Of a DNA stretch of 64,000 nucleotides, positions 11,606 through 25,400 are shown one piece after another. This stretch comes from Tanytarsus gracilentus (taxonomy: Eukaryota > Arthropoda > Insecta > Diptera > Chironomidae), in NCBI GenBank assembly GCA_038502055.1, contig JAXRKN010000044.1, positions 7,076,501-7,140,500 on the forward strand, written 5' to 3'. Each line of letters begins with the position of its first letter. Within the stretch, counting starts at the first letter, position 1. Below the pieces are notes generated by a model that saw only the letters and a list, made by a program, of their open reading frames with translations, did not search any database and was not told the DNA's origin. A program made the position numbers and the translations under genes.

Positions 11606-14600
11606 GTGAGTTAATGACTTTCTGACTTTTGAGCTTTCACTCGCAAATTTTTTGTTCTACTTTTTATTTGATTTTCCTTCTTTAAAATAATTCATGTTGA
11701 TTTGGTTTTTAAAATATTTTATTTGTTTTATTAAAAAAATTTAATTGGCGAAGAAATTTTTGTCTCAAAATGGATTCGATTAAAAACAAGCTTTTTTAGA
11801 GCTTTCTGAAAAGTTTTAGGAAATAATTAGAAAATATTTAAATTTTTATTATTAAGTTTTATTTAAAAACGTTGAAAAAAATTATGAAATTAATTTTACT
11901 AAATAATTATTCAAAAAAATTAAAGCTTTTGAATTTTAATAAATTTTTTAGCTTACAATTTTTCATAAAAAGCTTTTAAATCATCTCGATATTAAATTAG
12001 ACACAAAAAATGCACAGTTTGACACACAGTATTTACATAAAATGATCAACAAGACAATTCTGAGAAATTACTGAGCTGTAAATGTCTCCAACATGATTTA
12101 ATTGTATTTAAAAACTTTCTTTGGAATAATTTTCATTGTTTTCACTTCAATTTGACATTGATAATGAACAAAACAAGAAGAAGAAGTGACTTATTTGCTA
12201 CTGAGTGGTTTCCTTGCTCTTTTTATAAAGAAATGATGAAAGTGATAAAAATTTCTCGGGATTCTCTGACTTTGATGTTATAAAAAATGAATCAAGGACA
12301 ATTAATATTTATAAAAATAAGTTTGAAAACTTTTGTTGCTTCAAGCAAGGAAGTTTTAAAAAGTTTTGTCATTTGTTGATGTCTAGACAAAGAAAATTAA
12401 AAATTACTTCTTTAATTTTATACAAAAACATTAACAAAATTGTTTAACTCTCAATGGAAATCATGGAAAACATTTTCAATTTTAGTTCAAGTTATTTCTT
12501 CTTTCTATCTTCAAAAGTCAAACCCTTGTAACAAATTTCAAGAACACCAAAAAAATTCATAACATTTCATGCTTTAATAAATGTTGCAAGCGTTTTTCGG
12601 CAAATTTATCACGAGGAGGAAATTTTTTCACAAAACAGACATGTGGGAAGTTGACCATTCAGCAAATTGACTTGTATCATGTTTCATCTCCATTAATCTG
12701 TCATACCACAATGTATTTGTGTGGCCACACACAAAATTTCATCACATTTCTTTACTTTTACTGCTGACGCTTAATTCCTTTTTTTGTTTTTCTTTCGTGA
12801 ATTGTTTGCCAAGTTTAATTGGATGAGTTTATTTTTATAAGCGGGAAGTTCATACAAAGATTAACAAAAATTTCGGAGATATCATAAGATTTAAGAATTT
12901 TTTCAAATTTTTAATGAGAAAAATATTTAGAGCTTTTAATTAATTTTCTTGTTTAACTAAATTTCAAATTGCTCCCATTTAGCTTTGCTGTCTAGTTTTC
13001 TCAAGAAAGCGCTATTGAAGAAAAAGAAAAAGAATTTTTTATTACGACATGAGCCTCCAAGCGAGATTTTGGTTCATTCATGAAAGTTCCAAAATGTCTT
13101 CTTTCGAATAAGTTTTTTAGGAGAAAAAATTTGATTTTAATTTTTAAATTATTAAAAAATAAAAATTCTATTTAAAATCGAAAAAAAATTAATTAAAATA
13201 ATTTTTGAAATGAGTTTTCATACCTTGCACATCCAAAACTATTTCAACCCCTAATCACCTTAAGGTCGCAAAACTTTTTCCATTAATGTTTCTCTAACAT
13301 TATTTTAACCTTGAAATCTATTTTAGTTTTCACATAAAGTTATTGAATGAAGACATTTTATCCGCATCACTTTCTTCAAATCACCACCAACTCTTAGTTT
13401 TCTATCTCAAAGCATGAGCACAAGAGCATGGAAATATTTCATGAGAATTTATGCTGGTGGTGTTGTAAAAAAACATAAAGTTGAAGCTAGCAAAAGTTAA
13501 ATGGAAGGAAATGTACAAAAATGTGACCTAAATAGTTTGCGTATGATGTGCTATGAGTGAGCTTACAGCCCTTCAGGAAATTTTTTACTTCCATCGAAAC
13601 GAGAAATTTGATATATGTTAATATATAAAAAATTTTCAATTTCCTTAAAGCAAAAAATGATTTCTCATGAAAAAGAAAATGGATTTTGAGTTTGTTTTGT
13701 CTCAGAAGAATTTTTCAATATTTAATGATTTCTTTATAATCCGGAAAGAATTTTCAAATCCCATCATTAATTTTACATTCACATATAGTAAAGGATTAAA
13801 GCCCAAGGGATGGAAATTTTTAAATTAAAGAAATACAAAAATTCTCTAAGTTTTCTAAGTTTTAGTGGAAAATCTGTCATGTTGTTGAAAATTGCTTCAC
13901 TTCCTTCTTTTTTCTACTCTCTCACCCACTCAAATTTGTTCCCTTCTCACTCGTAAACACAATTTTCATTTGTATTCGCATAACAATGTACTTTTCTCAT
14001 TTCACATGACTTTCACCCTCAATTTTACAAATTTAATTTATGAAAAAATTCAAGCAAATGATTTTACTCGCATTTCAATCCGACGAAAATTTTTGGAACG
14101 TAAAAATGTGAAATCTGTGCTTGATAAAAATTTGTTTTAATTTTTGAAAAGCTGAATGAGAAAAACTTTTAATTTGAACTTTTTGGATGAAATTAAAATT
14201 TAAATCTTTTTTAAAACTTTCAACATTAAATTCATTAATTTTAATCGCTTTATTATAAACAACTGGATTAAAAACTTTAATTAAGTTCAGATATGTGCAG
14301 TTGAAATTGAAATAATTCACAAGTTTAAATGATCATTAAAGGCATTTTCACGCTTTTTGATACGAAAATAGAAAATTGATTATTTAAATTATGTCGAACA
14401 CTTTTTGAATCGAAAGCTTCTTTTCAATTGAATTCATTTTCATGAAAAAGAAAAGTAAATTAAGTGTTGAATAAATTTCAAATAATTAATTAGGTTTTAT
14501 TTAAAGGTTTTGTTCATTTAACAGTCAAATTTTCGATAAAGCCAATGAATAATTTGAATTTTAGGCAATGAATGAAAACAAAATAAATAAAGAGCTTTTA

Positions 14601-17600
14601 AAAGCTTTTAAGTTGAAGCCCTTGATTTTATGAAAGATATAATCTAAAAAAATTTAATTAATAAATTATATCAAAAATTTTTTGTTCAACTCAACGCAAT
14701 AAACTTTAACTTATCCACAGCGAAGGAAACTTTTAAATATCCAACTAGAATAATTTTTGGACATCACAATCCGGCTCTTGTTTTTTTCAATAAACTTTCT
14801 TAGAAAAAATCATTTAAAACCTTTTTAAATGGAATCTGAAAAGTATTCAATGATAACAGAAAAAGCTTTTTAGCAATTCTACAAGCGTAAAAAATACAAA
14901 ACACTCAGAAAAGGTCAATAAACAAAAATTACAAAATCAATCCTCAAAAAGATATAAAAAGGACTTTTTTCCTTCGTCACCCAGGATTTAGAAAATTTAT
15001 TTTTTCACTTCTTTGAGTTTATTCAATCGATGGTCAAATTGTAAATGAAAAAAAATATTTCATTATTTGTAAACTTAAAAATAAAAAATTGTTTTCAAAA
15101 TTCAAAAATTTCTTCGCCATTTTTTTCGTTTTCAAAATTAACTCTTAAAATTCTTTCCTCTTTTCACCACTAATTTCAATCTTTAAATTAATATTTTGAA
15201 CTTTCTTTTATAATTTTTGTTTCTTTTCAGAACTTAAAATAAAATACTTAGAAGTTGCAAACAAAATAAAACCTCTAAAAAAAGAAAATAATTAAAATTA
15301 AATGTGTATTTGCTGTGTAATCTCGCGAGTGTACTTTCCTTCTTCTCTTTCTTCCCTGTAAAGTTGATAAATTAGTCTCTTTATCTCTGTCCCTTTTGCT
15401 GAAATTTCTTTAAACATTCCTGCCGTTTAAAAAAGTATAAAAGTTCAAGTAAAAAGTTCCTGTGAAGTAATCAAATCGTGAATTTATAAAAAATGTAATT
15501 ATTTCATTCTTAATTAATTTTATTTCTAACTTCCTAACTTGCATTTTTGATTGGTGTTAATTTAGATTTATTTTTTTTAACATTGCATGAATTATTTAAC
15601 TTTTGTCATTTTAAGCAACTAATTTAAATAATTTTTCCTTAATTACAATTTTTTAACCTTAATTTGAATGCAGTAACAAAAATTTTACATATTTCTCACT
15701 CCTTCACTTTTTTCTTTCTGATTGGCATTTTTAAATTAAATTTTTTGCTCATCGAATAAATTCTTAAGATTTTGATTTCACTCTGCTATTGACATTTTCC
15801 ACTCAACTCGACATTCTTTGTCTTCTCTCTTCTCATTTTTCATGTAAAAATTTGCGCTTATGTTCACGAAGATTTAATGACATTGCATGAAGATGAATTG
15901 AGACACATGCGGTGAATTCCTGAATGGAACAAGGGATGGACAATTAATTTACAAGCTTCAAGTTTTTAAAAAAAAATTAAAGTTAAAACTTCGAAATTAA
16001 AAAGCACTGCAGCAATTTAAAAACTTACAAAAAAATTCTCTTGCAAAATTAAAAATAGTTTAATTAAACTAAAAAGTACTGAACAGCGAAAATGTTCAAT
16101 AATGTTTCATTATTTAATTGCTTGCAGTTCTAAAATTTGCTTCAATCCAGGGGCTGGGAAACTCGCAATATCCAACAGAAATATTGCTTAAAATTTCTTG
16201 GATGCTGTCAGATTTTCATCCCTCTACTTTTAATTGTTTTAAATTTTTGCAACATCAAATAAATTTCCAAAATCCCATTATCAATTAAGTGATAAAAATT
16301 CCAACAAAAAAATTAAACAATCCACGGTAACAAAATCCATCCCTCATCGCATCATAAATGAAGAATATTTAACGTTGGAACTGTACACACAAATTGGCTG
16401 CCATCATGCTTCACATCCTTCGCTTTCATGCATTTTTCATCTCTCAGCTATTTTCCTGATGTTATACAACAGAAGCCATTTAAAACGATAAACAATTTTC
16501 CCCGAAAGCATTCGAAAGCTGGCTCGATGCGATAAAACTGAGTGTGTGTGTGTGCATCACTTTCGTTATCATGCATACAATGTGCAACAAGGGGTTCGAC
16601 ACACTTTATTTCATTTAAATGACGATTTAAACATCACGAGAGCGAGTGTTCGACCCCTTAATAATTTACACAAATTTTTTTATCGCACTCACTCATTTTC
16701 GGTGCTTTATCAATTTATAAACTTTTTTCGCTGTGCTGGAAAAAATATTCCGTAGCTAATAGCGAGTGACAAGATTTTTTATACATACAGAAAATTGGAC
16801 ACGGAATAATTACCACAATGTTTCCCATCGGAACAATTTGCCTTTTTCATCTCGCTTTTTTCGCTGCTTCATAATGGCCTTGTATACGTTGCACAAGCAA
16901 TTTTCTTTCATTCCTCTCCCATTCATCTCATCTTCATTCTTTTTCTCGATAATTTACTTACACAATGTGATTACTCACGAGAGAGGATTTTGGGGCATGG
17001 AAAAGACAGAACAGAGTGGAGAAAAATTGTAATTGGAGCTTTAATTGTTGAAACGAAGAGAAAAAGCTTTTTTAATTTTTTTGCCAATTCAGAGTGTCGG
17101 GGAAATAAATTAAAGTAGATTTATTCGAGTGATTTTGATGTTAAAATGGCTGTCAATAATTATACAAGTTGAGAACTTTGGTGTTGTGAGCAGCTTTAAA
17201 TGTTTATCGCTTGATTTTGATTTTTATGGTTATTTCGCAAAAATTTAAATTATAAATTTATTAAAAATAATTTAGTAGAATTAAAATTTGCAAAATAGCT
17301 TAGATGAAACCATTTTTTGAAGAAATTTTTCTAAAAACCGTTTATAAAAAATTTGAATAATTTTATGTCAATTTTAGTGTTTTTGCTAACTTTTTAAATT
17401 TTTTAGTGTAACCCACAAAGTGGTGTAACACTTATATGCGCCTATTTCCGTCCGTCTGTCTGTCTGTCTGTCTGTCCGTCTGTTCCATCGAGATCTCGGC
17501 TCCTGAGATAGCTAGAGACTTCTAGTTTTCGCCAAATGGTAGGTCTATGAATTTAGATTCGGCCATTTTAGGAATTATGAGGGTCATGACCACAGGTCGT

Positions 17601-17992
17601 GCCATGGACAGCCCTAAATGCCATTTTTCATACAAATTTCCTGTTATATGGCTTCATGTATGTCGTTGAACTCGTAGTTGTATCAGGAATCGAAAGGCAT
17701 TGATGATATTTGAGGAATGTCTATCATGGCCATCCAAGAGTGCCACCAATGTCCATCAGTGCCGGCCAGTAGTGCCCCTAATGTCCATTTTTTAAAAGTA
17801 TGGCTTCATGTACCTCGTTGAACTCGTAATTGCATCAGGAATTGATTAGCATTGATGATTTTGAAGAATGACCGTCACGGCCGGCCAGGAGTGTCCAAGG
17901 AATGCCACTAATGTCCATTTTTTAGAAGTATGGCTTCATGTACCTCATTGAACTCGTAATTTGACCAGGAATCGATTGGCATGGATCTGAAA

Positions 17993-18300
17993 ATGGAACA
18001 CTGTGGAAAATGGAACACAGTGGAAAATGGAACGCAATGGAAAATGGAACACAATGGAAAATGAAACACAATGGAAAATGGAACACAATGGAAAATGGAA
18101 CACAATGGAAAATGAAACACAATGGAAAATGAAACAATGGAAAATGAAACACAATGGAAAATGGAACACAGTGGAAAATGAAACACAATGGAAAATGAAA
18201 CACAATGGATAATGGAACACAATGGAAAATGGAACACAATGGAAAATGGAACACAGTGGAAAATGAAACACAATGGAAAATGAAACACAGTCGAAACACA
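17993..18300. repeat. 17-bp minisatellite inside repeat copy 1
   Basis: Tandem units of AATGGAAAATGGAACAC with single-base variants (AATGAAACAC, CAGTGGAAAAT). Because 17 is not a multiple of three, overlapping frames stay open and mimic proteins on both strands. The array appears only in copy 1 and is absent from copies 2 and 3, so it expanded after or at this insertion. Confidence 0.85.
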
Positions 18301-18450
18301 GTGGGAAGCCATTTTGGGAAACCATTTTGGGAAGCCAATTTGGGAAGCCAATTTGGGAAGCAATTTTGGGAAGCCATTTTGGGAAGCCATTTTGGGAAGC
18401 CATTTTTGGGAAGCCAAAAGGGGAGGCCAGAAGGGGAAGCCAAAGGGGAA
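18301..18450. repeat. 13-bp minisatellite inside repeat copy 1
   Basis: About eleven units of CCATTTTGGGAAG with variants (CCAATTTGGGAAG, GCCAAAAGGGGAAG) follow directly after the 17-bp array and end just before the conserved right end of the element. No coding role is supported. Confidence 0.8.
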
Positions 18451-19198
18451 GCCAATACTGATCTGTTACAAGTGGGTTACACGGCAACACCCACGTGTGG
18501 GTTTTGAAACATTTTTTTTTTTTTCGAAATTTTCACACACCAAATTATGACATAAAACTTTTCAATTTTTTTTTACGTTTTTTTTAGTGGTATATTTTTC
18601 ACAAAGGGCAAACGACTCCAAGAATTAACCAATTTTATTTAAAAAAAGCGATCGATTTGTTTTAAAAAATGTAGAAAAGTGTGATTTTTTGCTATTTTAA
18701 GCACGGGACCGTTTTTGTAGTTTTTTGCCCCTTAATTTTATTTAATTAGTCTTAATTGGCTAATTATAATTTTTGCTTTAGTAAATTTGGCTTTTTAACA
18801 CAAAATATTTAAACTCAAAACTTTAAAAATTAACATTTTTGCACTTTTGAATTTATTTTCTGCATTTTGAAATATTAAAAATTATTTTGGTTCATTTTCT
18901 CATCTCGATTAAAATTTTAAGCTTTTTACATCCTCGATGTTTGAGCGTCCTTTTATTATGCAACAATAGAAGTGCCTTAGGCGATTCCTAATGAATTCAC
19001 TCAAAATTATTTTTCTCATTCACTTTTCTTTTTTCTTCTTCTTTCTACTTTTTTCGTGTGTTAATTTATGCGAAAAAATCTCCGAATAAAAATTATAAAA
19101 TTATTCTTTTCATTCTCTTGTAAATAATGACATTGTAAAAAATTATGTCGGGATGCGTTGCACATATGAATAAAAAAATCATTGATGCGGATGTTTAG

Positions 19199-19476
19199 AG
19201 AGCACGGAGGAAAATGTGGAGCAAGACGACACGATGGAAAATTCGAATGATGTAAACCAGCAAAACACCTACGTGAGTCATTATCCGGACATACGACGCT
19301 ATTCAATGGCAGTTGGAATGGCGACAACAAATAGGCCACAGCAATATAGTGCAAACACAACGCAAGAAGAAGATGACGGGGGAAATGAGGAGACGACAAT
19401 TGATATTCCATCATCGGAACCGCCGCATTACAGTCAAGCGATTGCCGATAAAATGCTCTCGGATAAAAAGGTCAAG
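19199..19476 (+). CDS. Trpgamma: Trpgamma N-terminal extension exon
   Basis: This exon is open throughout in the frame that continues into MMEEEN of the next exon (junction KKVK|RFSIHG, phase 0). It is clearly richer in G/C than its flanks. It encodes a disordered acidic stretch with MENSNDVNQQ, YVSHYPDIRRYS and an EEDDGGNEE run. The donor AAG|GTGAGT is consensus; the acceptor is either TTTAG (exon from 19,199) or TTTAGAG (19,201). The first ATG is at 19,234; earlier in-frame codons would need an upstream start. This part is absent from the fly TRPgamma sequence as I remember it, so it may be an isoform-specific or nematoceran N-terminus. Confidence 0.75.
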
Positions 19477-22400
19477 GTGAGTAAATATTTTCCATAAATT
19501 TTTAATGCGCTAAAATGACTCAATTAAATTTCTTTAAAATTTCAATGAATTTATTTGTTGTCGATAAAAATTTTATCGCCACGTGTCTGCAAGCTGAAAA
19601 CAAACAAAGTGAGAGATTTTTTGAGCTCCATAAAAAAAAGTTTTTAATTCTCGTCTTCCTGCACAACAAAAAGTTTTGATGAGCTTTTCATGTCTTCGCC
19701 TCCCTTTTTACTCAATGATATTATACTTGGATGATGAAGATAAATTCTCATAATTGTTGTTGTTCACAAATCTTACTTTATCACACGCGCAATGAATTTT
19801 TTATTATTTTCCTATTTCTAAGTTGTTGTTTTATCTTTTTTTATTTTTAACCTCATTAGATAGATTTTGCAAATAAACGGCGGTTGAAAAATTTAAATAA
19901 ATTTTTTCAAAGCATGTGTTTTAAAGTCATTTTTTGGTTTATGCAAAACTACGTTCAATTTTAAAGAAGTTTATTAGAGTGGGAAAGAAAAAATTAAAAT
20001 TTGAGGGGTGAAAATTTTTTTAAGCTTCATAAACTCTCAACTGGTGATTATAAAAAGGATGCGATGAATTTTGATCCAAAACCCTAAATTGTCTAGGTTT
20101 TAAAACTTTCAGAATACTTCTTGAAGTTCTAAGTCCATAAAAAAATTCTTTTACCATCGATCACAAAAAAATTTGTCGTAAATTTCCATGAGAAAAGAAT
20201 TTTTATCATCACAAACCACTCAAACATGTGATTGCTCAAAATTTCCATATCAAACTCCAACGCACAGATTTGTAGACTTTATCAAAAATCAATTCAACAG
20301 TTGTTAAATATGACAAAAGTTTTTTTGTGAGACTTTTCAGTATTAGACATCGGAAGCATTTTTAAGAGACCTTTTGAAGGATGAGAGGAAATATTGGGAG
20401 ACAACATGTTGTCATAGCTTATTGAATAGAGAATTGTGATAAAAAATCAATGTAATTCGATAAGGTTTCAATATGTCATATGATGGAGTAAGACATGAGA
20501 GTTTTTTAAAGTTTTTAGAAAAATTATGAAATTTTAAAAGAAAATGTAAATATTTTTTAACTTTTTGAAAATTAAAAGTTATTGTGTCTTGTTCTTATTC
20601 AAATTATGCTATGAAAGCATTAAAGAAGATTTCAGAGACTTACAATTTAATACAAGTGCATGTCACAGGTTAATTTTCGGCAATAAATTTTGTTGTAGAA
20701 ATTTAGGAGAAAGAATTTAAACAAAAAAAATATTTTAAAAATTAGGTATTTTATTTTTTGTCTAATGAATTTAATTTTATTAAAAAATATTTTATAATTT
20801 TCTGCTAAATTTACAAAATTTCAAGTTTTCACCCCCTGTTTTTGATCCTTCTTCAACAAAAAATTTCATAACTTAACTTTCAAAACTTTTTGAATCTCAT
20901 TATTACGAAAGATTTTCGCAATCACGTTTTCTCCACCCTTAAAAGGACAAAAAATACACACCACAGATGAAAAATTAGAAAATGTCAACACAAAAAGTTC
21001 AAAGCTGTAAAGTTTATCGCTCTTTTAAGGGGACAATTTCCAATAAGTGAGTTTGAGGCTCAATCACGAAAAATCCTCGTCAAATATTAGAAACAGCTGC
21101 TTCAATATTGATCTTCACATCCTCTAGTTGTGTCAATTTGGCCATTATTTGTGTATATTTGCCTGTTTCTTCATCTCATCACGCACTCACTCGACATATA
21201 ACCTCCAACATGAGTTTCACTCATAAAAATCCACTTTCAAACACTCTTTAGAGAGTCAACAGAGAAAATTATTGTGGACGGTAAACTTTTGCCAATAAGA
21301 AAGCGATGCCAAGTACGTGAGACTCAAAAATGTTTTTCTTCTCAATTCTCATACATAAGAAATATCAAAAAAATGAAAGAAAGCCGATTGATTGACGTTC
21401 GAATGTTGTAGTAAAAGATAAAGAAGAAATTGTTCAAGTAAACAGACGAAAAATTTGAATTGTGTCGATCAATGTTGAATTCTTAAAAAATGAATAATTT
21501 TCAAAACTCAAAAAAATTTCATTAGAACCCTAAAAAATTCCCTCCAGACTTAATTTTTTTTTGTTAGATCTAAAAAAATTTCATCAAACATAATTTCTAA
21601 TTTTTCATTGGAACGACAAAAAAAATTAGACGACACACGACAACCACAAAAACATCTTAAAGCTCTTTACAAAATTACATCAAAAAAATCCTCAATGCAG
21701 AAAAAAATTTAGAAAAATCTTCAAGACTATTTTCTTATCTTCTCCACACATCAGAGGGAAAGAAAAAATTCCCACATGTGCCATAGAAATTTTCATTCTT
21801 CTGCGTTCTCTTTGAGATGGTTAGTGAACTGCGAAGAAGAATAAGAAAATATTCACAACAGATTCAAATACACAACGGCATGCTGATGTGCAGCCCGAAA
21901 GAATTTGCTGAGAAAAAATTTAATTTCAATTTGAAGCAAAAACTGAAAGACTTCAAGGAATTTTTCGCTGTCAAGATGAAGAATTCTTTTTTTGCGTGAG
22001 GCTAAAAAAGTTCAATATTGTAATTTTGGTTGTAAATCAATCGATGTCGAGTTTGAATTAGAGTTCGAGGAACTTTCCAAAAAAATTCGACAAATTTTAA
22101 TCTTAACTTTCCTTAATTTAAAGAATTTTCTCACGCTTAAGTGACAACAATATTTTTTAGTGTTTAACCTCATTTGAATTTTTAAACAATTTTAACCAGA
22201 CAAACCCTAATACGGGTCATAAACAACACTCGATGGATAAATTTTTCTTTTATGCCTTCATTTCCATGTAAATTTCCAGAATTTCACCATATAAGCCATA
22301 AGAAATATTTTTTTATATTCAATCAAAAGGTTCGCAATATTTTTTTCTAGCCATTTTTGTGGGATTCACAATTGAACGGATGGTCGGTTTGCGGGCCTTT

Positions 22401-25400
22401 AGGGTGTTCGTAAAATATTTTTATTGGCATGCTTTTTTGCCTTAAATAAGGAAATGCTTGAAGGGATATTAGAGAATATATTTTGTAACGTTTTTAACAT
22501 TTCTCCTTTCATCGGATATTACGGAAGATTGAAGAGCAGGTCGATTGGCGATGAGAGAAATGATTTGAGACTTTCAAGCATCGTTAGCAAAACTCATGCG
22601 AGCTCACAAAAGTGTAATTTGAGAGCAGAAGAAAAAAGGTTAATGAGGGGAAATTTGGTTGTGAGTTGAGAGGCAAAATTCGGAAGAAAATAATTGAAGA
22701 GAGCTTTTGAAAGTTTTCAGAGGCACAAAAGCTTTAAAAGCTCTTTCAAAGTTTTCTAAATTTTTAGGTTAAATCTTTTAATTCATATCAGTTTCAATTT
22801 TAAATCGAGCCAACACCAAAAATTTAACCGAAAAAAATGTAAAAAGAAATCATTTTATTTTGCCATTAATTTCCAATGAAAAATTACTCATTTTGCCAAT
22901 TCATCAATACAAAATAATTCCATCAAGCTTTATCAATTGTGTCTCAACCCTCGCAAGCTGTGAAAATATTTTTCGTCGAATGAACATAAACATTTATCAT
23001 TTGCGAGTCAACAAATTTGCGCGCGAGTGTGTGAATGAAAAATGTGCGCAAATATTCAAAGAAATTAATCTCAAACACATAAAAGCGAATGGGGAAAACC
23101 GTTTAAAAAAGAAAATGAGATGATTTTGTCAGATTTTCGATTCGAAATTGATAAATTGTGTCTTTAGTACGTGAGAGCGTTAATGAAGCGATTGATAAGG
23201 CTGGGACGAGGGATTAAGGCTTTTTATGATGAAGCACAGAGGCGAGAAAATGATTTGAAGAAAAAATTTGCTTTAAAGCTTTTTAGAGAAGTTTTGCATT
23301 TTCTATCACATTTAAATTTATTTGAAGTTTTATAGGGACTTGATCACCCAGCCATCAGAATTTCTGCATATTTCCCAAGAGTTGGGAATTTCCCAGGAGT
23401 TGCGAATTTCCCAGTTGTTGGGAATTTCCCAGGTGTTGGGAATTTCCCAGGAGTTGGGAATTTCCCAGGTGTTGGGAATTTCCCAGGAGTTGGGAATTTC
23501 CCAGGAGTTGGGAATTTCTCAGGAGTTGGGAATTTCCCAGGAGTTGGGAATTTCTCAGGAGTTGGGAATTTCCCAGGAGTTGGGAATTTCTCAGGAGTTG
23601 GGAATTTCCCAGGAGTTGGGAATTTCCCAGGAGTTGGGAATTTCTCAGGAGTTGGGAATTTCCCAGGAGTTGGGAATTTCCCAGTAGTTGGGAATTTCCC
23701 AGGTGTTGGGAATTTCCCAGGTGTTGGGAATTTGGGAGTTTCCAGGTGTTGGGAATTTCACAGGAGTTGGGAATTTCCCAGGAGTTGGGAATTTTCCAAG
23801 AGTTGGGAATTTCCCAGGAGTTGGGAATTTTCCAAGAGTTGGGAATTTCCCAGGTGTTGGGAATTTCCCAGGAGTTGGGAATTTCCCAGGAGTTGGGAAT
23901 TTCCCAGGAGTTGGGAATTTCCCAGGAGTTGGGAATTTCCCAGGTGTTGGGAATTTCCCAGGTGTTGGGAATTTCCCAGGAGTTGGGAATTTCCCAGGTG
24001 TTGGGAATTTCCCAGTTGTTGGGAATTTCCCAGGAGTTGGGAATTTCCCAGGTGTTGGGAATTTCCCAGGTGTTGGGAATTTCCCAGTTGTTGGGAATTT
24101 CTCAGGAGTTGGGAATTTCCCAGGTGTTGGGAATTTCCCAGGTGTTGGGAATTTCTCAGTAGTTTGGAATTTCCCAGGTGTTGGGAATTTCCCAGATTAT
24201 TTTTTCTGTAGAAATTCTGCAGAAAGAAATTTACTAAATTTTTTATTAACAATTCTGATGGCTGGGTGATCCACACTCATTTTAAAGCTTGAAATTTTAC
24301 AAATGACACAAAATTATATAACTTAACTTTTCGAATTATTTGTTAACGGTTTTGAATGCGAAATTTCACAAAAAACAAACTCAATTCCCACCTGCTAAAG
24401 TTTAATCCCACTTGAACATGAAAAAAACACTCAAAACTTTTTTATTCGCCATCAATTCAGCATGTTACCAAACCAATAATAAGAAAGACACAAAAAATTA
24501 GCTAAAGTTGAATAATAACGAGATGGAAGCAAAAAAAAGTGGCAACAACGATTTTCATTGTTTCATTTCACTTACTCAGCACTTTGCATCTTCTTGCTTC
24601 TCCTTTGTTGCGTACTCAGCCATACAATGAGCTTACCCAGCATCCATGCTGTTCCAGTTTGTCACTTTTTCCGCTTAAAATGGTCAATTTTTTTCTCCAT
24701 TGTTTCTAGTCAACGCACTCGCTCACACAAAAGGGTCATTTGCTTGTCGAATGACTACAAAAAAAAAGTTTATCGTATCGGACGGAAAAGTTTGATGGCT
24801 TTTGTGCTTAAAAGAAAAGTTTTGGCTGGATCTAATTTTCCTTTTTTGTCCTTAATCTGAAGCAAAGTAACGAAGAAACCGAATGAAAAATAAAAACAAA
24901 TTAATCAAATTGCAAATCTGTGTGGTGAACTCAATCTCACGGAGAGATTTTATTAGTCTGATGATTTTATAAGTTTTTTTAGCATAATTTTATTCTTAAA
25001 GCAATTTTGTGCTATTTATATCAGAAAACGAGACAAAATATGAAAAGAGCAAATAAAAAAACTAAATTAATTTTAGATAAATTTTCCGACAACTATAAAA
25101 CATTTTGTGACATGAAAAGGGTTACGAAAAAAAGTTTGGTGGTGAAATTAATTAACACTGTGAGAATCTTAATTAAAAGTGACGAACTAATCAGTTAATT
25201 ACGTGACAATCATGAAACTTTTCGTCTCAACACGTGTAATTAATTATTCAAGAGGAAATTGAGAGTTTTATTAGAAGAAAGAAAAGTTCGTTAAGAGTCT
25301 AAAAAAATTTAGTTCTTAAAAAATTGCGCAATCAAGTTGAAATATTTTGGTCATTATAAAAATCGAAATTCTTTTTTAATTAGTGCGATCCATCACTGAA

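Larger units (their letters stand above)
17408..18511 (+). mobile_element. Dispersed repeat element, copy 1 (minisatellite-expanded)
   Basis: It starts with GTAACCCACAAAGTGG and ends with TGATCTGTTACAAGTGGG... CACCCACGTGTGGG..GAAACA. The same two ends bound copy 2 at 33,880-34,742. The ends are imperfect inverted repeats of each other (AACCCACA..GTGG motifs). A CCGT/CTGT microsatellite follows the left end. Next come two to three copies of a module of about 130 bp (TATGGCTTCATG, CGTTGAACTCGTA, AATCGATTGGCATTGATG), then two minisatellites. It encodes no transposase. Long open frames on both strands here are repeat artefacts. Confidence 0.7.
11606..19198 (+). other. Large Trpgamma intron
   Basis: About 7.6 kb of A/T-rich sequence. 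The only structured part is the repeat element at 17,408-18,511 with its internal minisatellites. A (TG)n stretch occurs near 16,540. Open frames at 13,892, 16,546 and 16,766 show no recognisable protein features and are taken as chance. I see no nested gene. Confidence 0.5.

Noticed and set aside
17908..18550. Overlapping frames of 100-180 codons on both strands (FHCVPFSI, GKPFWEA repeats)
   Set aside because: Produced by 17-bp and 13-bp minisatellites, open in all three frames with the same peptide, so not selected protein.
22340..22440. G/C-rich patch open on the minus strand (GPQTDHPFNC)
   Set aside because: Only about 20-30 codons in two competing frames, no splice signals and no homology recognised.
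23372..24195. CRISPR-like regular spacing
   Set aside because: The units are directly tandem with no unique spacers, and the DNA is eukaryotic.
23322..24276. Open frames encoding LGISQE, VGNFPG and SWEFPR repeats on both strands
   Set aside because: The 18-bp period automatically keeps several frames open. No start context, signal or family was seen; the array lies in an intron and several frames are open at once.
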